64,000 bases of DNA from CAVQLX01 sp963811605 (lineage in GTDB: Bacteria; Desulfobacterota; Binatia; DP-6). Under the pieces are notes generated by a model. That model saw nothing but the letters and a program-made list of their open reading frames with translations, did no database searches and was not told the DNA's origin. The stretch lies in assembly GCA_963811605.1 (NCBI GenBank), contig CAWESA010000012.1, positions 62,001 to 126,000 on the forward strand. Direction: 5' to 3'. The position numbers and the translations under genes were made by a program. Positions 31,528 to 40,403 of this stretch are shown here, one piece after another; the first letter of the stretch is position 1, and every line of letters begins with the position of its first letter.

Positions 31528-33903
31528 ATGGCCACCGCCGCGTCGTGGCGTACCGCCCTGGTCGGGGCCATCGGGCTACTCGTCGGCGGCGAGCTGGTCG
31601 CGCGCCTGCAAGGCGACCGGCTGTGCACCGACCACGCAGGCGTCGTCTACGAGCGCGACGAAGCGCTCGGCTGGCGGCACGTGCCGGGTCTGAACGGCTG
31701 GGCGGGGACGTGCGACGGCGACGGCGTGCCGATGGCCCCGCTCACGACCGACGAGGAGGGCTTCGTCGGTCCATCCACCACGCGCGAGAAGCCGCCTGGC
31801 ACCGCGCGCGTGCTCCTCCTCGGCGGCAACGTCCCCGAGGGGTTCGGGGTCGCGCGCAGCGACTCGATGGCGGGCCTGCTCGAGCAGTTTGCCGACGAGC
31901 GCCACGGCAAGCGGCTGGAGGTGCTGAACGGTGCCACGGGCGGCTGGGCGATCGACAACAGCCTCCAGTTCTTCCGCCAGCACGGCGCCGCTCGCAGTCC
32001 CGACCTGGTGGTGCTCGTCCTCGACCCGATCGCGGACCTGGCATCCATCTCCCCGGGCGCCCTGGCGGCGCGCGGCCGGCGCGTCCCGGCCAAGCCGTAC
32101 TTCTCCATCGTGGACGGCGGGGTGGAGGAGGCGGCGCCGTTCGTCCTGGCGCCCGGGCCGCCGCCGCAGCCGCCGCCAGGTCCGCTGGCGTGGTCCCAGC
32201 TCTACCGCTGGCTGCTCCGCACGCCCCGGCATACCGGCGCGCCGATGGCGTGGGCCCTGGCGGGGACGTTTCCGCACGGCACGGTGGAGGAGGAGCGCGA
32301 GCGCAGCCTCGCGCTCGCCGGCGGATTGCTCCGGACGCTGCGCGACGAGGTGGCGGCGGCGGACGGCCGGCTGGTGCTCGTGATCGCCCCGCTGCCCGGG
32401 GCGACGGATCGGCAGGCGACCGGTCGCATCGAGCGCGAGCGGCTCACGGCGCTCGCCGGCGAGCTCGGGATTCCGCTGCTGGACCTGACCGAGATGCTCG
32501 ATACCGCGGCCCGGGTCGGGCGACCGGTCTATCTCGAAGGCTCGGTGCGCCTGAGCGGTCCGGGCCACGCGCTCGCCGCCGGCGCGCTGTGGGGATTCCT
32601 CGCGAGTAGGCAGCAGCTGCCCGCGGGACTGGTTGCGGCCCGTACCATGGGGAGCGGCCACGCCGTGCCCGCGCTGTCCGCGCTGCCGGCCGCGGTGGGC
32701 GCGGCGCTGTGGGCGTCGCGCCAGGGCCTGGCGGGACGGTTCATCCAGTTCGGGCTGCTGGCGGTCTGCGTCGTCTGGCTCGCGGCGCCGCTGCCGGCGG
32801 CCGCGCGCGACTGGGTGCTCGCCGGGCTCGGGGTCGCGATGCTCTACGTGCTGGGCAGCCGGGAGGCGGCAGTGCTCGGCATCGCGCTGGCGATCGCGTG
32901 GTACGGCGCCGTGGAGGTGCTGCCCCCCGTGCCGGCGACCGCTGTGTGCGTCCTGCTGCTCCTCGGCCTGCTCGTGGTCACGCTGCGTGCCAACCCGATG
33001 CACCTGCCGGGCGAGCCATGGGCCGGCCCGGTGCTGCTCGCCGCCGCCAGCAACGTGGCGCTGCTGCGACTCGTCGGCTACGCCGTCGACCGGCGGCGCA
33101 CGGCCCCACGGATCAAGCTGCGCGAGTTTCTGGCCGCGCTGCTGTTCTTTCCGACCCTCCCCGCCGGCCCCATCGAATCGCCGGTCGCATTCGCCGCGCG
33201 CCGGGCTGCGGCCGTCGCGCCCACGCCGGGAGCGGTGCTCGGGTCGCTCGGCCGGCTGGCGTGGGGCTGGCTCGCCTTCACCCTCGCGCCCGTCTTCCTC
33301 GCCCTCGACAACACCGAGGTCTTCGCCACCGGCGGCGCCGCGCTCGGGCGGACGCGCTTGTGGGTGTTCGTGGGCGAGGTCGCGCTCCTGTTCACGCTCC
33401 TGCTCGCCGGCTGGAGCCACATCGCGATCGCGCTCGGCCGGCTGGCGGGAGTGACGCTCCCGGAGAACCTCCGCCAGCCGTGGCGGGCGTCCAGCGTCGC
33501 CGAGTTCTGGCGTCGTTTCCACGCCACGCTGACGGGGTGGCTGCACGACGTCCTCTACCGGCCGCTCGGCGGCGGCGTCACGGGCGTGGTGCTGGCATTC
33601 CTCGTCAGTGCCGCCTGGCACGGGTGGGGCATGACGAAGGTGGTCGGCTATCGCGGCTTCCCGCCGGGCGCCTGGCGGGGGCTGGCGATCTGGGCCGCGC
33701 TCAACGCGGCGGCCGTGATCGCCGTGCACGCGATCGGCCGGCGCCGGCCCGCGCCCGACGCTCCGGGCGTCACCGGGACTGCCTGGCGCGTCGCGGCCAC
33801 GGCGATCTTCGTCTCGCTCGCCTGGCTGCCCCTCCTGCTGCCGCAGCTCACCAGCCTGCGCGATCTGGGCGCGATCTACCTGCGCCTCGTCGGCCTGCGG
33901 TAG
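31528..33903 (+). CDS. Fusion: degenerate SGNH-hydrolase domain and MBOAT O-acyltransferase
   Basis: A 791-residue membrane protein. Residues about 1-360 form an SGNH/GDSL-like domain: VLLLGGNVPEGFGV aligns with the block I LLLGDSFTEGxGV, but the Ser nucleophile is replaced by Asn101. Block V keeps the His (SGPGHALAA) but not the Asp. Residues about 385-791 carry a chain of membrane helices with the MBOAT core: FFPTLPAGPIESP, FWRRFHATLTGWLHDVLYRPLGG and the catalytic His698 in SAAWHGWGM. Known MBOAT partners (AlgI/PatA/DltB types) use a separate SGNH protein to pass the acyl group. Here the two are fused and the SGNH part looks inactive. Probable role: O-acetylation of the exported glycan. 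Confidence 0.85.
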   Translation: MATAASWRTALVGAIGLLVGGELVARLQGDRLCTDHAGVVYERDEALGWRHVPGLNGWAGTCDGDGVPMAPLTTDEEGFVGPSTTREKPPGTARVLLLGGNVPEGFGVARSDSMAGLLEQFADERHGKRLEVLNGATGGWAIDNSLQFFRQHGAARSPDLVVLVLDPIADLASISPGALAARGRRVPAKPYFSIVDGGVEEAAPFVLAPGPPPQPPPGPLAWSQLYRWLLRTPRHTGAPMAWALAGTFPHGTVEEERERSLALAGGLLRTLRDEVAAADGRLVLVIAPLPGATDRQATGRIERERLTALAGELGIPLLDLTEMLDTAARVGRPVYLEGSVRLSGPGHALAAGALWGFLASRQQLPAGLVAARTMGSGHAVPALSALPAAVGAALWASRQGLAGRFIQFGLLAVCVVWLAAPLPAAARDWVLAGLGVAMLYVLGSREAAVLGIALAIAWYGAVEVLPPVPATAVCVLLLLGLLVVTLRANPMHLPGEPWAGPVLLAAASNVALLRLVGYAVDRRRTAPRIKLREFLAALLFFPTLPAGPIESPVAFAARRAAAVAPTPGAVLGSLGRLAWGWLAFTLAPVFLALDNTEVFATGGAALGRTRLWVFVGEVALLFTLLLAGWSHIAIALGRLAGVTLPENLRQPWRASSVAEFWRRFHATLTGWLHDVLYRPLGGGVTGVVLAFLVSAAWHGWGMTKVVGYRGFPPGAWRGLAIWAALNAAAVIAVHAIGRRRPAPDAPGVTGTAWRVAATAIFVSLAWLPLLLPQLTSLRDLGAIYLRLVGLR

Positions 33904-33910
33904 GACGCGA

Positions 33911-34705
33911 TCAGACGGCGCGGGCGACGAAGGTCGCCTCGCCGCACACCAGCCAGGGTGCGACGTCGAGCGCGAGTCGCGCCAGTCGTCCCTTCCACCC
34001 GGGAATCACGAACAGCTTCTTGGGGCCGGTATCGACGAACGGGTTGGTCGTGAGGTTGTCGCGATCGACCCACAGCCCCATCACCTTCGGGGGGCGCAGG
34101 TCGTTGGGGTAGGTCGCGACCGTACGGAATCCCGCCTCCGCCAGGTAGCCCTCCACCTCGGAGGCGGAAAACCGGTACTCCGCGAAGCCCAGCGCGACGC
34201 CGGCCTCGCGCCGCCGGCGGGTCACGCGGGTCTGGAGGCGGTTCACCAGCAGGCGTCGGAACCAGTTGTTGAACGGCACCGCGAGGATGAGGACGCCACC
34301 GGGCTTGAGCAGGCGGCGCAGCTCGCGCAGCCCCTCCTGCGGTCCGGCCTCGTCGTGCTCGACGACGCCGAGCGAGAGGACCGCGTCGGCGCACCCGCTC
34401 CGCAGCGGCGCGTGGCGCGTGTCGGCGCGCACCAGGCACACGCCCGGATCGACGGCACGGGCGGTCACGCACGCTTCGCGGCTGATCTCGGCGCCGATGC
34501 AGCGGTAGCCTGCACGGCCGAGGTAGATGGGCCACTTCGCGGTGCCGCATCCGGCGTCGACGATCAGGCCGGCTTTCGGCAGATGCTCGAGCAGCACGTC
34601 GTGGATGAGCTCGGACCGGCATTCCTCGTCGCCGCCGATCTTCCAGCCCGCCTGGCTCCACTCGATGGGGCTCAGGGACGCCCACAGGTCGATCCGGTAC
34701 GCCAT
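33911..34705 (-). CDS. Class I SAM-dependent methyltransferase
   Basis: A 264-residue methyltransferase with motif I VDAGCGTAKWPIYLG (about residues 49-63), LSLGVVEHDEAGPQEG, and LKPGGVLILAVPFNNWFRRLLVNRL. The stretch VPFNN-x-FRR-x-x-VN followed by G-x-x-E-F/Y-R-Y/F is shared with the methyltransferase at 42556, so the two form a small paralogous pair. It lies four bases after the membrane-protein gene on the same strand. Target unknown, probably a sugar hydroxyl in this locus. Confidence 0.87.
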   Translation of the reverse strand: MAYRIDLWASLSPIEWSQAGWKIGGDEECRSELIHDVLLEHLPKAGLIVDAGCGTAKWPIYLGRAGYRCIGAEISREACVTARAVDPGVCLVRADTRHAPLRSGCADAVLSLGVVEHDEAGPQEGLRELRRLLKPGGVLILAVPFNNWFRRLLVNRLQTRVTRRRREAGVALGFAEYRFSASEVEGYLAEAGFRTVATYPNDLRPPKVMGLWVDRDNLTTNPFVDTGPKKLFVIPGWKGRLARLALDVAPWLVCGEATFVARAV

Positions 34706-34709
34706 CGCG

Positions 34710-36257
34710 TCAGGGAGTGGCCGGCGTGTCCGGCGGTTTCACGAGGAGGTGCGCGAGGCGCGTGCGCGGTCGCATGGCGTAGAACGACCGCACCTCGTCG
34801 TCCGGCTCGGCGAAGCGGACGGTGCGGCCGTCGAGCTGGTCCGAGCGATGCAGGATGACGTACAGGCCGGCGCGGCCCGGAAAGAGGAGGTTGGGAAGCG
34901 CGGGACCGAGGATGGAGCGCGGCGTGGTGCCGTTCTCGACGTACACGGTGCTGCCCGGCGGCTGGGCGCGCACCGCGGCCTCGATCGCGGCGGCGGTCGT
35001 GCGCACGTACTCGGGCGTCCAGCGATACTCCTGGATCGAGAGGCCGATGCGGCCGATCCCGTACACGACCATGCCGAGGCCGGCCGCGAGCGCCAGCGGC
35101 GCCGGGACGCCGCGTGTCATCGGCAGCCGTCCGATCTCCCGCAGGATCAGGCACAGCAGGATCACGACCGGGATGCTGCCCACGTAGTGATAGCGGGCCA
35201 CGTGCGCCGCGCGCGCCGGGCCGATGTCGAAGAGCGCGTAGGTGCTCGAGCGGCCGGCGGCGATGAGGAAGTACGCCGCCGCCGCCAGGGCGATCATGGC
35301 GAGTGCCGTGCGCCGCGTCATCCAGTCCCCGTGCACGAGGACCAGCCCGACGCCCGCCGCGAAGGCGGCGATGGCGACCCATCCGGGGGTCGACGGGTAG
35401 GCGGCGGGGAGAAGATATCCGAGTACGGTGCCCGCGACCGAGAAGGCGAGCAGATGGGCGAACATGGGCGGAAAGGTGCGCAGGCCATTGACCGCGACGT
35501 ACTCCTGCAGAGCCTCCTGGAGGGTCATGGTCCCGATCAGGGCGTACAGGCGGCGGAAGGCGAAGTAGAGGACGAGCGTCGCCACCGGAAGGGTGAGCCA
35601 GGTGTAGCGCACCCGGGGGCGCTGCCAGGCCGCCGGCAGGAGGAGAAACAGGACGACGGGGAACACCAGCGCGACGCCGATACCGAGCGCGAAGCACGTC
35701 GTGCCGGCGAGGAGCGCCCCGTACCACAGCCAGGTCGTGGCGCGCGACGGTGGCTCGCCGGTGGTCGCGGCGGCGCGCGCGACGCCGCCGAGCACGAACA
35801 GCAGAACGGTCGCGACCATCACCTGCCCGTAGACCGAGAACCACCCGATCGCGCCCAGGCAGAGCGGCAACGTGCCCCACAGCGTCGCCCCGAAGCAGGC
35901 GAGGACTGCGCTGGCGGTCAGGGCGCGCAGGACGCCGAACAGCAGGACGACGTTGAGCAGGTGCGTGGCGAGGGACAGGCCATAGTAGAGCGGTGCGTGC
36001 AGGCCGAAGAGCTTCCAGGCGGTCACGAAGAGCAGGTTGCGGACCAGGTAGTTGTGACCGCCGAACGGGGCCAGGAGGAAGTCGAGGATGCCGTCGCTCT
36101 CGATGCTCGCGAAATGCACGAACTCGTCGGCGAAGAAGTTGATGCGCGTGATCGGGTAGTACACCCAGGCGCTGAGGGCGAGCGGGATCAGCACGAGCGG
36201 GTGCCATCGGGCGGCAGCGCCGTCGTGCGCGCTGCCGACGGAGGTGGCGGAGGGCAT
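34710..36257 (-). CDS. Polytopic membrane protein, GT-C-like
   Basis: A 515-residue protein with about 11-12 hydrophobic segments and a C-terminal soluble part (about residues 430-515). The N-terminal region ITRINFFADEFVHF places acidic residues just after the first membrane helix, as in GT-C glycosyltransferases (Asp/Glu in the first external loop), which use lipid-phosphate sugars. No family name can be given with certainty. A DPM1-type enzyme in the same locus (15774) could provide its donor. Promoter just upstream; likely co-transcribed with the methyltransferase. Confidence 0.75.
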   Translation of the reverse strand: MPSATSVGSAHDGAAARWHPLVLIPLALSAWVYYPITRINFFADEFVHFASIESDGILDFLLAPFGGHNYLVRNLLFVTAWKLFGLHAPLYYGLSLATHLLNVVLLFGVLRALTASAVLACFGATLWGTLPLCLGAIGWFSVYGQVMVATVLLFVLGGVARAAATTGEPPSRATTWLWYGALLAGTTCFALGIGVALVFPVVLFLLLPAAWQRPRVRYTWLTLPVATLVLYFAFRRLYALIGTMTLQEALQEYVAVNGLRTFPPMFAHLLAFSVAGTVLGYLLPAAYPSTPGWVAIAAFAAGVGLVLVHGDWMTRRTALAMIALAAAAYFLIAAGRSSTYALFDIGPARAAHVARYHYVGSIPVVILLCLILREIGRLPMTRGVPAPLALAAGLGMVVYGIGRIGLSIQEYRWTPEYVRTTAAAIEAAVRAQPPGSTVYVENGTTPRSILGPALPNLLFPGRAGLYVILHRSDQLDGRTVRFAEPDDEVRSFYAMRPRTRLAHLLVKPPDTPATP

Positions 36258-36267
36258 GAAGCGCGGG

Positions 36268-36297
36268 ATGCTATCCGCGACCCCGCGGCGGATTCAA
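36268..36297 (-). promoter_or_regulatory. Promoter of the 36257 operon, near-leaderless
   Basis: On the minus strand: TTGAAT (36297-36292), 18-base spacer, TAGCAT (36273-36268), ending only 10 bases before ATG 36257, so the transcript would have at most a few leader bases. Confidence 0.42.
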
Positions 36298-36386
36298 GCA
36301 AGCGGGGCGCACGCGCCGCCGTCGCGCTTGCCTTCCACGCCCGGGCTGCTTATGAGCCGCGTCACCCGTCGCCGGACGGGCCCCGC

Positions 36387-37055
36387 ATGGAGCCGTCCAC
36401 CGCCACGCTCTCCGAGCTCTATGACCGCCGCTTCAGCGCCGCCGAGCGTCGCGCCAAGGACGCGCTCTGGCAGGTGCTGTGCGAGGACTTCTTCCAGCGC
36501 TGGGTGCCGGTCGACGGCCGGATCGTCGACCTCGGAGCCGGGCTGTGCGAGTTCGTGAACCACATCCGGGCGGGCGAGAAGTGGGCGCTCGACATGAACC
36601 CGGACCTGGCCCGCTACGCCGCCCCGGGCGTGCACACGCGCTGCGGCGCCGCCCACGACCTCGCCTGGCTCGCGACCGGGAGCGTGGACGTCGCGTTCGC
36701 GAGCAACATCTTCGAGCACTTTCCCTCCAAGGACGATCTCCTGGTGGCGCTGCGCGAGGTGCACCGCGTGCTGCGCCCGGGCGGCCGCCTGCTCGTGCTC
36801 GGCCCCAATATTCGCTACACCGCACGCGTCTACTGGGACTTCTTCGACCATCACCTGCCGCTGAGCGACCGCTCGATGGCGGAGGCACTCGAGCTGACGA
36901 ACTTCCGCGTCGAGCAGGTGCGGGCGCGCTTCCTGCCCTACACCATCAAGTCGCGCTTGCCGCGCTGGCCCGTCCTGGTGCGCCTCTACCTGCGATGTCC
37001 TCCGCTGCACCTGGTGTTCGGGCGGCAGATGTTCCTCGTGGCCGTGCGACCGTGA
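36387..37055 (+). CDS. Class I SAM-dependent methyltransferase
   Basis: A 222-residue methyltransferase: VDLGAGLCEFVNHIRAGEKWALDMN (motif I split over the nucleotide-binding loop), FASNIFEHFPSKDDLLVALREVHRVLRPGGRLLVLGP, ending in a basic, hydrophobic C terminus. ATG 36387 follows a 129-base gap after the divergent gene. It overlaps the next methyltransferase by GTGA, so the two are co-translated. In glycan loci such proteins are found next to GT2 genes; the substrate is unknown. Confidence 0.86.
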   Translation: MEPSTATLSELYDRRFSAAERRAKDALWQVLCEDFFQRWVPVDGRIVDLGAGLCEFVNHIRAGEKWALDMNPDLARYAAPGVHTRCGAAHDLAWLATGSVDVAFASNIFEHFPSKDDLLVALREVHRVLRPGGRLLVLGPNIRYTARVYWDFFDHHLPLSDRSMAEALELTNFRVEQVRARFLPYTIKSRLPRWPVLVRLYLRCPPLHLVFGRQMFLVAVRP

Positions 37056-37657
37056 GCGTGGTCACCGCCGAGGCTCCGCTGGGCGCGGTGCTGCGGGGCG
37101 CCGCCTTCCACTACATCCGGGTGCTCCTCAACGGATCGCGCGCCGCGCGCGAGGTGGCGGGGGCCCTGGGGGCGACGCCGGCGGACCGGATCCTCGACCT
37201 CGGCTGTGGCGCCGGCGGATTCTCGACCATCGTGCCGGGCCCGTACGTCGGTCTCGATCTCAACCCGGACTACATCGCCTTCGCGCGCCGGCGCTTCGGT
37301 GGCGCGCGGCGCCGCTTCGAGGTGCGGATGCTCGCCGACCTGGACGGTCGCGAGTCGTTCGACCGCGCGATCATGGCGAGCGTGCTGCACCATCTGCCGG
37401 ACGACGACGCGGACGCGGTGCTCGGGGTGCTGGCCCGCATCGTCCGCACCCGGCTGGTGGTGATGGACCTCGACCCCGACTCGGCGAACCGGCTGCAAGC
37501 GTTCCTCATGGCGCACGACCGCGGCGCATTCGTGCGATCCCCGGCGGCGCAGCGGGCCATCCTCGGGCGTCACTTCGAGGTCGTCGCCGAGCGCCGTTTC
37601 GCGATCGCCACCCGGCTCGCGGTCCACACCCTGTTCACCTGCGCGCCGCGCTCCTGA
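37052..37657 (+). CDS. Class I SAM-dependent methyltransferase
   Basis: A 201-residue methyltransferase with LDLGCGAGGFS (motif I, about residues 49-59), YVGLDLNPDYI, and MASVLHHLPDDDADAVLGVLARIV. It starts at GTG 37052 in a GTGA overlap. Its last 23 bases run into the 3' end of the convergent esterase gene, so the two transcripts overlap. The substrate is not predictable. Confidence 0.84.
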   Translation: MSVVTAEAPLGAVLRGAAFHYIRVLLNGSRAAREVAGALGATPADRILDLGCGAGGFSTIVPGPYVGLDLNPDYIAFARRRFGGARRRFEVRMLADLDGRESFDRAIMASVLHHLPDDDADAVLGVLARIVRTRLVVMDLDPDSANRLQAFLMAHDRGAFVRSPAAQRAILGRHFEVVAERRFAIATRLAVHTLFTCAPRS

Positions 37658-38654
37658 GGAGCGGGGCGCGCCGGAGCTCGCCGTCCAGCCAGGCGACGAC
37701 GCGCCGGAACATGGCCGGCGTGTAGACGTGCCCGAGACCGGGCAGAAGGACCCCCGAGAAGCGCCGACGGGCGCCGTGCAGGCGGTAGACGCCGGCGACG
37801 GCCCGGTGGATGGTGCGCACGCCGTCGGCGGGCGACGCGCCGTCGCGGTCACCGGTGAGGGTGAGGAGGGGCCGGGGTGCGATCAGGCTCACGACCGCCT
37901 CGGCGTCGAAGTGCCGCATGATGCCGGGCAGATAGTAGTAGATGCCGTGGCGGCGGAGGGCGCGGTGCGCGTGCAGCGCCTGATAGCGCGTGAGGCACGC
38001 CACGCACGCCGCCGCGGCGACGCGCTCGTCGAGCGCCGCCAGCCACCAGCTGCGCGTGCTGCCCATGCTCATCCCGGTGGCGCCGATGCGGCGCGCGTCC
38101 ACCTCGGGCCGGGCGGCGAGGTAGTCGAGCGCGAGGCGGTCGTCGCGCACCATCATCGCCCACAGGCTCGAGCCTTCCCACAGGAACGCCTTCGCCAGGC
38201 TGGTCTCCTCGTCGCGGCCGGTCTCGGTCGGGCCTCCGGGACCCTGGCCCTGGCGGGCGCCGAAGGCGTGCGCGTCGATCGCGAGCACGGCGTGGCCACG
38301 GCGGGCGAAGGCGGTCGCCGGGGTCTCGCGGACGGGCCAGGGCTCGAACAGCTCCTCGAGCCCGACGGCGTAATCCCCGAAGTGCGCGTGGTGGTACAGG
38401 AGGGCCGGGAAGGGGGGTGTGCCGGTACGCGGCAGGACGAGCGCGGCGGGGATCCGGCGGCCGGCGCCGTCGTCGAGCAGCAGGTCCTCGCGCACGTAGG
38501 CCGGCGCCTCGCGACGCGAGACCAGGCGCGCCCGCACCGGCGACGGCCGCGGCGGCGTGCCGCCGAGGAGGCGCTCGAGGGTGCGCCGGATGCGGCGGCG
38601 CTGCGCGCTCCACGCGGCCAGCGAGGCGGGAGTGCCAAACGCCGGCGGCCGCAT
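37635..38654 (-). CDS. Alpha/beta hydrolase (dienelactone-hydrolase/acetyl-xylan-esterase type)
   Basis: A 339-residue cytoplasmic hydrolase with the full triad context: nucleophile elbow GMSMGS in RIGATGMSMGSTRSWWLAAL, acid in LTLTGDRDGASP, and His in LLPGLGHVYTP. The N terminus (YVREDLLLDDGAGRRIPAALVLP) is typical of the group that includes putative dienelactone hydrolases and cephalosporin/acetyl-xylan esterases. Its ATG shares one base with the asnB stop (TGATG), suggesting coupled translation and a shared role, for example removing an acyl group during amide transfer. That role is inference. Confidence 0.85.
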   Translation of the reverse strand: MRPPAFGTPASLAAWSAQRRRIRRTLERLLGGTPPRPSPVRARLVSRREAPAYVREDLLLDDGAGRRIPAALVLPRTGTPPFPALLYHHAHFGDYAVGLEELFEPWPVRETPATAFARRGHAVLAIDAHAFGARQGQGPGGPTETGRDEETSLAKAFLWEGSSLWAMMVRDDRLALDYLAARPEVDARRIGATGMSMGSTRSWWLAALDERVAAAACVACLTRYQALHAHRALRRHGIYYYLPGIMRHFDAEAVVSLIAPRPLLTLTGDRDGASPADGVRTIHRAVAGVYRLHGARRRFSGVLLPGLGHVYTPAMFRRVVAWLDGELRRAPLLRSAARR

Positions 38655-40297
38655 CACCGCGCCGGGTCGTGGGCGCGCGCGAGCTGCTTCAGACACTCGC
38701 CGAAGAGGAGCTGGTTCCAGTCCTTGCGGTCGAAGGCGCTGCTCTTGAAGAGCCACAGGTTCACCGGCGCCGGCAAGCCGTGCTTGACGGGGCGATTGAC
38801 GATGCCGAGCGAGGGACCGACCAGACGGCGCAGGGCCGCCCGCAGCAGCCACTTGCCCTGTCCGTCGCGGAATTTGAGCGGATCGGCGAGTCGCGTGGAG
38901 AACTCCACCAGCCGGTAGTCGAGGAACGGGTTCCGTACCTCGAGCGAGTTGCCCATGCTGAGGCGGTCGGCCATCACGAGCAGCGGCTGGAGGAACACCG
39001 TCGCCTCGACCACGCTCAGGTTCTGCGCCATGCTGCGCTCGGTCCGCCAGCGCGGGGCGAAGAAGTCGAGTAGCTGGGGGACGCCGCCGAGCCCCTGGCG
39101 GCTCACCATGCGGCAGAATCGCTCGAGCGGACTGCCGAAGTAGCGGCGGCAGAGCGTGCCGTAGGCGCCCGCGAAATCGGGGGCGAGGCGCTCCTCCTCC
39201 TCCAGCAGCAGCTCGTTGCGGAAGTAGCCGTTGAAGAGCTCGTCCGAGCCCTCGCCGGAGAGCGCGACGACGAATCCGTCCGCGCGGGCCTGCCGCGCGA
39301 GGCAGTAGAGCGGCAGGACGCTCTGGCTGCCGACGGGAAACTCGATGAACCGTGCCAGATCCGGGAACGTCTCGAGGAAGTCGTGCCGCGTGGGGCGGAC
39401 GATGCGCGGCTCGAATCCGAGCTGGGCGGCGAACTCGGCGACGTATCCCTCCTCGTTGATGGTGTCGGCGAACTCGCTGAACTGTACGGTGTAGCTCACC
39501 GGGCAGCGGACGACGGCCTGGATCAGCGAGGAGTCGATGCCGCCGGAGAGGAAGATCGTCACCGGAACGTCGGCAACCTTGCGGATGGCGCAGGCGTCGG
39601 TGAAGAGGGCAAGGAACTCGTCCACGGCGCGATCGGCGTCGTGCAGCTCGGGCCGGGGCTCCGGGAACGACCACCACGTGCGCCGCACCAGCTCGTTGGT
39701 GCGCGGCGTCCAGAGCAGGTACTCGCCGGGTCGCACGCTCTGCACGTTGCGGAACGGCGTGTGCTCGTCGAAGTAGAACTCGAGGGCCTGGCAGATGGGC
39801 ACCTCGGCGAAGTCCAGCTCGGTGAAGCACTTGAGCTCCGATGCGAAGCCGAGCCCGCGTGCGCCGTGGGTGAAGAAGAGCGGCTTCTTGCCGAGGCGAT
39901 CGCGTGCCAGGAAGAGGCGATCGTCGTGCCAGATGGCGATCGCGAACATGCCGTTCAGTCGATCGAGGCAGGCCGGGCCCCATTCGAGATAGGCGCACAG
40001 CACGACCTCGGTGTCGGTGGGCGTCTCGAACCGCCAGCCTCTGGCTTCGAGCTCGTCCCGGAGGGCCGCCCAGTTGTAGACCTCGCCGTTGAACGCGATG
40101 GCGGCGCCGTCGCGCTGCATGGGTGTGGGGACGTTGCGCTTGTAGACGACGTTGAGCCGCGTCTGCCCGACCACGATCGGCGCCCCGCCGGAGGCGTGCA
40201 CCACGACACGGCCCTGCTGGTCGGGGCCGCGGTGGAGCAGCAGCCGCTCGGCGTCGCTCGCGATCAGCTCGGGGCTGCCCCCGAAGATGCCACACAT
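38654..40297 (-). CDS. asnB: Asparagine-synthase-type glutamine amidotransferase
   Basis: A 547-residue protein starting MCGIFGG, so Cys2 is the glutaminase nucleophile after Met removal. The N-terminal Ntn domain has HRGPDQQG and FNGEVYNW. The synthetase domain carries the ATP pyrophosphatase loop SGGIDSS and LSGEGSDELFNGY. Paralogs of AsnB in polysaccharide loci often amidate sugars or lipid-linked precursors rather than aspartate; context favours that here. A long upstream open frame is excluded because Cys2 must be N-terminal. Divergent from the GT2-CapK fusion. Confidence 0.92.
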   Translation of the reverse strand: MCGIFGGSPELIASDAERLLLHRGPDQQGRVVVHASGGAPIVVGQTRLNVVYKRNVPTPMQRDGAAIAFNGEVYNWAALRDELEARGWRFETPTDTEVVLCAYLEWGPACLDRLNGMFAIAIWHDDRLFLARDRLGKKPLFFTHGARGLGFASELKCFTELDFAEVPICQALEFYFDEHTPFRNVQSVRPGEYLLWTPRTNELVRRTWWSFPEPRPELHDADRAVDEFLALFTDACAIRKVADVPVTIFLSGGIDSSLIQAVVRCPVSYTVQFSEFADTINEEGYVAEFAAQLGFEPRIVRPTRHDFLETFPDLARFIEFPVGSQSVLPLYCLARQARADGFVVALSGEGSDELFNGYFRNELLLEEEERLAPDFAGAYGTLCRRYFGSPLERFCRMVSRQGLGGVPQLLDFFAPRWRTERSMAQNLSVVEATVFLQPLLVMADRLSMGNSLEVRNPFLDYRLVEFSTRLADPLKFRDGQGKWLLRAALRRLVGPSLGIVNRPVKHGLPAPVNLWLFKSSAFDRKDWNQLLFGECLKQLARAHDPAR

Positions 40298-40307
40298 CGG
40301 CGAGGCG

Positions 40308-40316
40308 TCTATCACA
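40308..40316 (-). promoter_or_regulatory. Extended -10 element before asnB
   Basis: The minus strand reads TGTGATAGA, an extended -10 of TGn-GATAGA form, ending 10 bases before the asnB ATG. No good -35 is visible. The same form (TGA-TATAGA) precedes the collagen-like gene at 58748. Confidence 0.3.
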
Positions 40317-40365
40317 GCGCTCGCGTGCGGAGCGACCGCTCGGCGGCATCCTCGGCATCCTCGGG

Positions 40366-40395
40366 TTGCCGCTGGCGCGGAGCCGGTGCTAGGAC
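40366..40395 (+). promoter_or_regulatory. Promoter of the GT2-CapK fusion gene
   Basis: TTGCCG (40366-40371), 18-base spacer, TAGGAC (40390-40395), ending 8 bases before GTG 40404. The AGGA inside the -10 would be lost from the transcript, so the message would be leaderless if initiation is about 7 bases downstream. Confidence 0.4.
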
Positions 40396-40403
40396 AGCCC
40401 GCC

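Noticed and set aside
31576..33729. 717-codon open frame on the minus strand over the SGNH-MBOAT gene
   Set aside because: Composition is Arg/Glu/Gln-rich with no membrane segments or motifs, whereas the plus strand encodes a clear MBOAT.
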